From positions 1 through 12,640 of the forward strand of contig DNCV01000043.1 in assembly GCA_003484395.1 (NCBI GenBank): a stretch of DNA of 12,640 bases, in the 5' to 3' direction. Shown here one piece after another: positions 8,115 to 12,640 of the stretch (within the stretch, counting starts at the first letter, position 1; the number at the start of each line of letters is the position of its first letter). The position numbers were made by a program, and so were the translations under genes. This DNA is from Dehalococcoidia bacterium (GTDB lineage: Bacteria > Chloroflexota > Dehalococcoidia > GIF9 > UBA5629). The notes beneath the pieces were generated by a model that saw only the letters and a list, made by a program, of their open reading frames with translations, made no database searches and was not told the DNA's origin.

Positions 8115-8618
8115 TTAAAAACCAAGCTCAAATCGGACGAACCGGTTGATCTTAATGTTCTCACCTGTTTTCGCTATAGTTTGAGTGACCATGTCCTGAA
8201 TGGTTTTCGTTGGATCCTTTATACATGGCTGTAAAAGAAGGCAGACCTTTTCCTTTTCTACGTCTGCTTCAGTATGTACCTCATCTACCGAGATATAAAC
8301 TGGTGACATAGCTGCTATCTGGAGCGCTATATCATGCGCTAGCGTCTTGAATTCATCCGTTCTTGCAACGAAATCAGTCTCACAATTGACTTCGACCATA
8401 ACTCCGAGCTTGCCGCCGGCATGAACGTATGTTTCTATTAATCCCTGCGAAGTGGCGCGATCCACCTTTTTATTGGCGATGGAAAGCCCGCGTTTAATAA
8501 TAATACCGATTGCTTCTTCAAGATTGCCGTTAGCTTCAGTAAGCGCCTTTTTACAATCCATAACACCGGCACCGGTTTTTTCACGCAGTGTCTTTATTTG
8601 TTCAGTTGATATCTCCAA
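8115..8618 (-). CDS. tsf: Elongation factor Ts, short form
   Basis: Guanine-nucleotide exchange factor for EF-Tu. Residues 1-45 are the UBA-like amino-terminal domain with LREKTGAGVMDCKKAL (11-26). The core holds the EF-Tu contact NCETDFVART (78-87). The protein ends with GENIKINRFVRFELG. At 167 residues it is much shorter than the 283-residue E. coli factor, because the second half of the core and the coiled-coil region are missing. Short forms of this size occur in Chloroflexota and some other phyla, so this is not a truncation. The start is a TTG at 8618 supported by GGAGG 9 nt upstream. The gene follows rpsB by 33 nt. Confidence 0.96.
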   Translation of the reverse strand: MEISTEQIKTLREKTGAGVMDCKKALTEANGNLEEAIGIIIKRGLSIANKKVDRATSQGLIETYVHAGGKLGVMVEVNCETDFVARTDEFKTLAHDIALQIAAMSPVYISVDEVHTEADVEKEKVCLLLQPCIKDPTKTIQDMVTQTIAKTGENIKINRFVRFELGF

Positions 8619-8627
8619 GGTATGTAT

Positions 8628-8632
8628 CCTCC
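8628..8632 (-). promoter_or_regulatory. Ribosome binding site for tsf (decides a TTG start)
   Basis: GGAGG 9 nt upstream of the TTG at 8618. The encoded start MEISTEQIKTLREKTGAG matches where EF-Ts proteins begin, so TTG is the likely initiator. Confidence 0.8.
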
Positions 8633-8651
8633 AGTTATAAACAAGCTCGGG

Positions 8652-9434
8652 TTATTTCACCTCTTCTGTTTCCGGGGAAGCGCTGTAGGAGCTAATCGTT
8701 TCATTTATCGCTTCTCCGGATGCCACTGTCTCTTCTGTTTCGCTGTCTTTGACTACTTTTCCTTCGAGTACAGAATCAGCCATTTTGCCGCAGATTAGCT
8801 TAATTGCTTTAATGGCATCATCGTTTGCTGGAATAGGATGATCGATATTATCAGGATTACAATCGGTGTCGACGACTGCAACAACAGGAATACCCATCTT
8901 CTTCGCTTCAGCCAGTGCATTCTTTTCTTTGTTGGGATCGATAAGAAAAAGTGCGCCAGGCAGGCTGACCATCTCTTTGAAGCCGCCAACCTGTTTATTA
9001 AGACGTGCTATCTGTTTTTCGAGCTTCATCTTCTCTTTCTTTGTCAGATGATCAAGCTCACCACGGTCTTTTTTGTCTTCTAATCGTACCAGGAAGTCGA
9101 TTCTTGATTGTATTGTCGTGAAATTCGTCAGCATGCCGCCAAGCCACCTCTGGTTTACATAGAACATGCCACAACGTTTAGCCTCTTCCTCTATTACTTC
9201 CTGTGCCTGCTTTTTGGTGCCGACAAAAAGAATATTTTTGTTTTCACTCATCAGATCTCTAACATATTTGCAGGCCTTTTCAAGCATGACGGCAGTTTTT
9301 TCAAGATCAATGATATGAATTCCATTTCGCTGGGTGAAGATATAATTCTTCATCCGCGGATGCCAGTTACCGGTCTGGTGACCGAAATGTGCTCCAGCCT
9401 CAAGAAGCTGTTTTACTGTAATAGGTTCTGCCAA
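8652..9434 (-). CDS. rpsB: 30S ribosomal protein S2
   Basis: Component of the small ribosomal subunit. The 260-residue protein shows HFGHQTGNWHPRM (16-28), FVGTKKQA (70-77), RWLGGMLTNF (96-105) and PDNIDHPIPANDDAIKAI (194-211). The central coiled-coil hairpin is rich in Lys and Glu (about 115-150). The tail after residue 226 is acidic and Ser/Glu rich, and is the least conserved part. The start is a TTG at 9434 with AGGAGG ending 10 nt upstream. It is the first gene of the minus-strand cluster, with a good promoter at 9485-9513. Confidence 0.97.
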   Translation of the reverse strand: MAEPITVKQLLEAGAHFGHQTGNWHPRMKNYIFTQRNGIHIIDLEKTAVMLEKACKYVRDLMSENKNILFVGTKKQAQEVIEEEAKRCGMFYVNQRWLGGMLTNFTTIQSRIDFLVRLEDKKDRGELDHLTKKEKMKLEKQIARLNKQVGGFKEMVSLPGALFLIDPNKEKNALAEAKKMGIPVVAVVDTDCNPDNIDHPIPANDDAIKAIKLICGKMADSVLEGKVVKDSETEETVASGEAINETISSYSASPETEEVK

Positions 9435-9444
9435 AGTTATCTAA

Positions 9445-9450
9445 CCTCCT
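9445..9450 (-). promoter_or_regulatory. Ribosome binding site for rpsB (decides a TTG start)
   Basis: AGGAGG, a near-perfect Shine-Dalgarno sequence, 10 nt upstream of the TTG at 9434. No ATG or GTG in frame is closer, and the protein start MAEPITVKQLLEAG fits S2. Confidence 0.85.
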
Positions 9451-9461
9451 GAATACGAACG

Positions 9462-9473
9462 AAATAGCTATTT
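9462..9473. repeat. Perfect 12-bp palindrome in the rpsB leader
   Basis: AAATAGCTATTT is its own reverse complement. It lies between the expected transcription start (about 9478) and the ribosome binding site, so it could be an operator or an RNA element. It is AT-rich and short, so chance is also possible. Confidence 0.35.
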
Positions 9474-9484
9474 AAACCTGTAGA

Positions 9485-9513
9485 AGTATATCATAAGCTT
9501 TATGCTTAGGCAA
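9485..9513 (-). promoter_or_regulatory. Promoter of the rpsB cluster
   Basis: On the minus strand TTGCCT (9508-9513) and TATACT (9485-9490) are separated by exactly 17 nt, with TG one base before the -10 (extended -10). The expected leader is about 44 nt and contains the AGGAGG before rpsB. The spacer also holds an inverted repeat, TAAGC and GCTTA around 5 nt (9494-9508). No clear terminator for greA is seen between 9514 and 9619, so some greA transcripts may read through. Confidence 0.7.
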
Positions 9514-9619
9514 CGCGCATGGCATCATGATATCCGTGTAGATAAAGAGACTACGAGGATTTGGAAACAGCAGAATAAACGAAAAAATCGCTAAAAGTGC
9601 TGACGTGAGAAGCTATTTT

Positions 9620-10444
9620 TTATGAGCGCTTGATACCTTCGATCCGGTATTGAATTGTGCCGGCCGGCGCATTAACGGAAACCTGATCTCCTTTACCGTG
9701 TCCCGATAGTGCTTTACCTATTGGTGAAGCCACCGAAATTTTGCCTGCGCTGGGTTTTGCTTCTCGTGCGTCGACGAGCGTATAGGTGACATGTTCGTTT
9801 GTTGTCATATCGCAGACCACAACAGTATAGCCGATACCTATTTGTTGTTTGTTGGCTGCGCCGGTGTCTATGATTATTGCTCGTTTCAGCGTTTCTTCCA
9901 GTTCCTGTATGCGTGATTCGGTTCTACTCATCTGTTCGCGGGCTGCGGCTAGTGGGGCGTTCTCCCTGAAATCTTTATCTGCTGCTGCTTTGCGAACCTC
10001 TTCTATAATCTTGGGCCGTTCCTCTTTTAACTTTCCGATCTCCTGTTGTAATTTGTTATATCCTTCCTGGGTTAATTCTATAGATGATTGCACGGATTTT
10101 CCCGTCTGTGCTGATATTTGTGATTTGATAGTGTCTTTTTTGTTATTGGTCTTCTTTGCCTTTATATGAAGATGCAGTTTATCCTGTATCAATCCTTTCG
10201 TATGCAGGTGTTTGAGAAATGCCTTGATCGGTTCCAGTTTTGCAGGGGAACTTGTCTGCTCTGAGTAATTCGCTACTTCGCTGATCGATATTTCATCAAT
10301 CGGCCGGCTTTCATTGAACCAGAGGACAAACTTATTGATTTCCTGTTGATATGTGATGCGTTCTTCAGTGGATAATGTTATAAGAAATTGTGTGGCACAG
10401 TAGCCGAGATTTGAAGTGTTGTTAGATTTATTCTCAGAAATCAT
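9620..10444 (-). CDS. greA: Transcript cleavage factor GreA with an extra amino-terminal SAM-like domain
   Basis: Rescues backtracked RNA polymerase by stimulating transcript cleavage. Of its 274 residues only 122-272 are the normal GreA (about 155-160 residues). The coiled coil (122-192) carries DFRENAPLAAAREQ with Asp158 and Glu161 at the acidic tip, equivalent to E. coli Asp41 and Glu44. The FKBP-like domain follows at about 198-272, including SPIGKALSGHGKGD. Residues 16-97 form a helical domain with the pattern of tyrosine-recombinase core-binding (SAM-like) domains: FLITLSTEERITYQQEINKF, then IDEISISEVANYSEQ, then KAFLKHLHTKGLI. A Lys/Ser/Thr-rich linker (98-121) joins the two. I believe similar extensions exist in other Chloroflexota GreA proteins. 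The ATG at 10444 lacks a clear ribosome binding site, and no alternative start lies just upstream. Confidence 0.9.
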   Translation of the reverse strand: MISENKSNNTSNLGYCATQFLITLSTEERITYQQEINKFVLWFNESRPIDEISISEVANYSEQTSSPAKLEPIKAFLKHLHTKGLIQDKLHLHIKAKKTNNKKDTIKSQISAQTGKSVQSSIELTQEGYNKLQQEIGKLKEERPKIIEEVRKAAADKDFRENAPLAAAREQMSRTESRIQELEETLKRAIIIDTGAANKQQIGIGYTVVVCDMTTNEHVTYTLVDAREAKPSAGKISVASPIGKALSGHGKGDQVSVNAPAGTIQYRIEGIKRS

Positions 10445-10464
10445 CGTCGTAAAAAATCTTACCT

Positions 10465-10494
10465 ATGGTAGCGTAATTACTGCCTTTGTGTCAA
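10465..10494 (-). promoter_or_regulatory. Candidate greA promoter
   Basis: On the minus strand a perfect -35 TTGACA (10489-10494) and TACCAT (10465-10470, four of six matches) are separated by 18 nt. The expected start would leave a leader of about 15 nt before the ATG at 10444. Confidence 0.5.
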
Positions 10495-10560
10495 TCTGCA
10501 ACACAATTTCGCATTATGCAACTGCCGGTTGATTGTCTGATTTCAGAGCAGTACAGGAAC

Positions 10561-10590
10561 TTGACACTGTCATTCTCAACAGGCGATAAT
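10561..10590 (+). promoter_or_regulatory. Promoter of the tRNA-Glu gene
   Basis: Perfect -35 TTGACA (10561-10566), 18 nt spacer, and -10 GATAAT (10585-10590, five of six). Transcription would begin near 10597, about 15 nt before the mature tRNA end. It is divergent from the greA promoter. Confidence 0.7.
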
Positions 10591-10611
10591 TATGATCGTT
10601 TTTTCGTTTAT

Positions 10612-10688
10612 GGCGCATTCGTCTAGCGGCCAAGGACGCCTCCCTCTCAAGGAGGAGATCACCGGTTCGAATCCGGTATGCGCTACCA
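10612..10688 (+). tRNA. tRNA-Glu, anticodon CTC, CCA encoded
   Basis: The full cloverleaf can be drawn. The acceptor arm pairs 10612-10618 with 10678-10684 (the first pair is G-U). The D stem GTCT/GGAC is at 10621-10624 and 10634-10637. The anticodon stem CCTCC/GGAGG is at 10639-10643 and 10651-10655. The loop CTCTCAA has anticodon CTC at 10646-10648, which reads GAG (Glu). The T stem ACCGG/CCGGT encloses TTCGAAT (10666-10672). The discriminator is A10685 and CCA is encoded at 10686-10688. No T-rich terminator follows. The integrase gene ends 13 nt beyond the CCA, the usual arrangement of an element inserted at a tRNA 3' end. Confidence 0.95.
10661..10688. other. Probable attachment site (attL), tRNA-Glu 3' end
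   Basis: The T arm, 3' acceptor strand and CCA of tRNA-Glu are a frequent crossover site for tyrosine integrases, and an intact integrase gene begins its 3' end 13 nt away. The core limits are inferred. The matching direct repeat (attR) was not found in the remaining window and should lie beyond 12640. Confidence 0.55.
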
Positions 10689-10701
10689 AACTTCGTTATG
10701 T

Positions 10702-11922
10702 TTACCAGTCTGAAGCTAATTGTCCGTTGTTTGTGGTGATTACTTCGGCCGTTGGCGACATTTTGGCGACATTTCCCGTTATTTCATGGTCTGTACCAAG
10801 TGTCTTGTCAAACCGGGCGGCTGCAGCCTGTTGTAGCACTGGTACTACATGGCTGTATGTGTCCAGTGTCATTGATATGCTGGAATGTCCTAACCGTTCC
10901 TGTACTACTTTCGGGTGTTCACCCTGTTTGAGCATTAGGGACGCGTGGGTGTGCCTGGCGTCATGCAGTCGTATCACTTTAACACCAGCCTGTTTTGCGG
11001 CTGTCTGCCATGCGCGGGTGACTGTATTTGGGCGTAGCGGCTTGCCATCGCACAAACTGAAAACTAAATCCGCATCTGACAGTTGTTTGTTTCGTATTGT
11101 GCAAGCTAAAGCCTGTGATTCGTGGTACTTTTGCAGTAAAAGATTCAACGACGGGGACATAGCGATGGATCGCCGGCTTTTCTCTGACTTCGGCTGTGCG
11201 AATATGTAACTGCCATCTTTCAGGTGATTAAGTGAGCGATTGACGGATATTTGCCCGAATATGAAGTCTACATCTTGCCATCGCAATGCCAGCAATTCAC
11301 CCCGTCGCATCCCGGTATATAAGGCTACGTAGAATAGTTCATAGTATGGACTTTTAGCGGCTGTGGTTAGAAAGTCGCGTACTTCATCCTCATTCCATGT
11401 TTTCATATCCTTTCGGTTGAAGTGAGGCACATCTACATTGTCAGCCACGTTGCGGGTAATCTTTCCCCATTTAACCGCCGTTTGTAATGCTTTGTGAATC
11501 ACAGCATGATGATAGCGAACCGTCCGTGGATTAAGTCCACTGTCCAATTTAACACTGTAGTGTTTCTGTAGATGCTCGGCCTTGAGTTGTGCAAGCGGTA
11601 CAGCACCCAGATCGGGTATAAGGTGCTTATTGATGATCCCTGAGTATCGTTCGTATCCACGCGGTGATAGGTTAGGCTTTCCGTATTCGGCTAACCAATC
11701 CCTTAGGTATTGTGCGACCGTAACCTTTTGAGGTCTGAGGTATGAGCCGGTGTCCACCGAATGTAGTAATTCTCTAAGGCGTGTCTCAGCATCCCGTTTG
11801 GTGCCCGGTATCGTTTCAATGTGACGCTTGCGTTTACCTGTTCCCGGGTCTCTGCCAATGTCAACCGTAATCTGCCAATTATCCCCTCGTAGTCTGAAAT
11901 AGCCTTTTAAGTGCCCTTTCAT
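10702..11922 (-). CDS. int: Tyrosine site-specific integrase
   Basis: Integrates and, with a partner, excises the element at tRNA-Glu. The 406-residue protein has an amino-terminal arm-binding-like domain (7-55, GYFRLRGDNWQITVDIG), a SAM-like core-binding domain (about 64-165), and a catalytic domain (about 172-360). All catalytic residues are visible: Arg206 (TGMRRGE), Lys245 (QPKSEKSRR), His320 and Arg323 (LHDARH), His346 (LGHSS) and Tyr356 (TYSHV). A tail of about 45 residues follows, part of which is encoded by the 11-bp tandem repeat. The ATG overlaps the stop of the upstream gene (ATGA), with a GGGG a few bases before it. The stop is 13 nt from the tRNA CCA. It resembles integrases of elements in Gram-positive bacteria. 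Confidence 0.95.
   Translation of the reverse strand: MKGHLKGYFRLRGDNWQITVDIGRDPGTGKRKRHIETIPGTKRDAETRLRELLHSVDTGSYLRPQKVTVAQYLRDWLAEYGKPNLSPRGYERYSGIINKHLIPDLGAVPLAQLKAEHLQKHYSVKLDSGLNPRTVRYHHAVIHKALQTAVKWGKITRNVADNVDVPHFNRKDMKTWNEDEVRDFLTTAAKSPYYELFYVALYTGMRRGELLALRWQDVDFIFGQISVNRSLNHLKDGSYIFAQPKSEKSRRSIAMSPSLNLLLQKYHESQALACTIRNKQLSDADLVFSLCDGKPLRPNTVTRAWQTAAKQAGVKVIRLHDARHTHASLMLKQGEHPKVVQERLGHSSISMTLDTYSHVVPVLQQAAAARFDKTLGTDHEITGNVAKMSPTAEVITTNNGQLASDW
10752..10773. repeat. Exact 11-bp tandem direct repeat (two copies) in the integrase 3' end
   Basis: TTGGCGACATT occurs at 10752-10762 and again at 10763-10773. It encodes NVAKMSP in the integrase tail. It lies 64 nt from the tRNA CCA, where arm-type sites of integrases with an amino-terminal arm-binding domain could be expected. 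Confidence 0.75.
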
Positions 11923-12254
11923 ATGCTACCCCATTTGGAAGCGGGTCCGTCCATCGCAGTGCGTTTTCTGTAGTTTTCAACTCCGTTCTTAAAACCGTCC
12001 TGATAACCGCCAAGGTATGCTAAAGTCATAGTCATCGCATCACTAACCTTTATAATCCCTGCGGTATCGTTACGGACTATGTTGTCCAGATACGCACAAG
12101 TGGTTCGGAAAGTATCTGCGGCTACTAATTTGAAACTTCCTTCAGGTGGGTCGGTACCATACAGGTCAGCCATTGCCTTTTCTACTAACTGGCCGATCAT
12201 AGACGCTTCCATTTTAGCCTTGCAGCTAATGATAATTGGTTCTTGTTTTGTCAT
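11919..12254 (-). CDS. Hypothetical protein translationally coupled to the integrase
   Basis: A 111-residue soluble-looking protein I do not recognise. It has no signal peptide, membrane segment or obvious helix-turn-helix. Toward the carboxy end it has LGGYQDGFKNGVEN (85-98). GGAGGG lies about 8 nt before the ATG at 12254, so the start is well supported. Its stop overlaps the integrase ATG, so the two are probably made together. A recombination directionality factor often sits in this position, but nothing in the sequence shows that role. Confidence 0.7.
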   Translation of the reverse strand: MTKQEPIIISCKAKMEASMIGQLVEKAMADLYGTDPPEGSFKLVAADTFRTTCAYLDNIVRNDTAGIIKVSDAMTMTLAYLGGYQDGFKNGVENYRKRTAMDGPASKWGSI

Positions 12255-12299
12255 ACTCTTTCCCTCCGTCTATTTATTTTGTATCTGTGAATTAGTCTA

Positions 12300-12620
12300 T
12301 CACTCGTGTCCAGCTGTTCTCGGAGTTATGCACGGGAATTGCAGCGGTAAACCGTGAGCGTTTCTTGATCCCGCAACGAATCCATCCACAAAACCAAGGA
12401 GTGAAGATTCAAGACCTTCGGGATCAATAGGATCGCTGCTCATTTTTCTGTCCATTTTGATATTTGTATCCATAAATGCTATGGCAGCATCCCGTAGTCC
12501 TATCACACCTTCGACCTGACGATCCGTACAGCCCGAATCGACCAGAATGCACTCAATAAGCTCCCGGTCACTGGTAAACTTGCCTTTCTGTAGCTTCCTC
12601 ATAGCTGTTCTAACGTTCAT
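12300..12620 (-). CDS. Hypothetical protein of the element
   Basis: A 106-residue soluble-looking protein without a recognised domain. It ends with a region containing LLGFVDGFVAGSRN, which resembles the end of the 111-residue neighbour (shared pattern LG-[YF]-x-DGF-x-x-G-x-x-N). A G-rich ribosome binding site (GGGGAG) lies about 5 nt before the ATG at 12620, directly next to the G-run of the window edge. It is separated from the next gene by 45 nt that show no clear promoter or terminator. Confidence 0.6.
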   Translation of the reverse strand: MNVRTAMRKLQKGKFTSDRELIECILVDSGCTDRQVEGVIGLRDAAIAFMDTNIKMDRKMSSDPIDPEGLESSLLGFVDGFVAGSRNAHGLPLQFPCITPRTAGHE

Positions 12621-12627
12621 GATAACT

Positions 12628-12640
12628 CCCCCCCCCCCCC
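12628..12640. other. Run of 13 C at the window edge
   Basis: The window ends in 13 consecutive C. A homopolymer at the very end of a sequence is typical of a contig edge, for example poly-G read artefacts from two-colour sequencing. Only the first few bases are needed for the ribosome binding site of the 106-residue gene. Confidence 0.6.

Larger units (their letters stand above)
10689..12640. mobile_element. Left end of an integrated element (prophage or integrative element), truncated by window edge
   Basis: The region begins right after a tRNA-Glu gene and contains a tyrosine integrase and two small unrecognised genes, all on the minus strand and pointing toward the tRNA. No structural phage, replication or conjugation gene is visible, so the type of element cannot be told. 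The far end is not in the window. Confidence 0.7.

Noticed and set aside
9514..9619. Search for a terminator after greA
   Set aside because: There are T-rich stretches on the minus strand but no stem longer than about 3 bp before them, so none is annotated.
10123..10444. Idea that the SAM-like part of GreA came from the neighbouring integrase by recent fusion
   Set aside because: The segment shows no obvious sequence identity with residues 64-165 of the integrase, and I believe similar extensions occur in other Chloroflexota, so an old origin is more likely.
10592..11209. Long plus-strand open frame covering the tRNA and the integrase end
   Set aside because: It runs through the tRNA gene and is antisense to the integrase, whose catalytic motifs are intact. 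Its translation is rich in Cys and Ser with no domain pattern.
1..12640. CRISPR arrays, insertion sequences, defence or toxin-antitoxin genes
   Set aside because: No regularly spaced repeats, transposase genes or recognisable defence proteins were seen on either strand.

Overview
The window is a stretch of bacterial chromosome that ends on the right in an integrated mobile element. The best guess for the organism is a Chloroflexota bacterium of the Dehalococcoidia type. This is inferred from three things: a very short elongation factor Ts (167 residues), the gene order rpsB-tsf-pyrH-frr-cdsA-dxr-rseP-ispG-proS, and a GreA factor with an extra amino-terminal SAM-like domain of the kind I associate with Chloroflexota. 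No marker here settles the taxonomy.

Positions 1-9434 hold one long minus-strand gene cluster, read from right to left. It runs rpsB, tsf, pyrH, frr (translation and UMP kinase), cdsA (CDP-diacylglycerol synthesis), a VTT/DedA-like membrane protein, dxr, rseP (site-2 protease), ispG, a zinc-finger membrane protein, and the first 364 codons of proS, which runs off the left edge. Dxr and IspG are two steps of the non-mevalonate isoprenoid pathway. Most junctions are tight or overlapping (tsf/pyrH 2 nt apart, pyrH/frr 8 nt overlap, dxr/rseP TAATG, rseP/ispG TTGA). A good promoter lies before rpsB at 9485-9513. Two membrane genes (the VTT protein and the zinc-finger protein) interrupt the usual order, and uppS, often found between frr and cdsA, is absent.

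Positions 9620-10688 hold greA on the minus strand with its own promoter. A divergent consensus promoter follows, driving a plus-strand tRNA-Glu(CTC) gene with an encoded CCA.

Positions 10689-12640 are the left end of an element inserted at the 3' end of that tRNA gene. It has a tyrosine integrase with all catalytic residues, pointing toward the tRNA. An exact 11-bp tandem repeat in its 3' end could be an arm-type binding site. Two small unrecognised genes lie upstream of it. The window ends in 13 C residues, which looks like a contig edge, so the cargo of the element is out of sight.

I saw no clearly new multi-gene system. The most unusual items are the GreA domain fusion, the integrase-coupled small proteins (which may be distant relatives of each other), and the two extra membrane genes in the core cluster.
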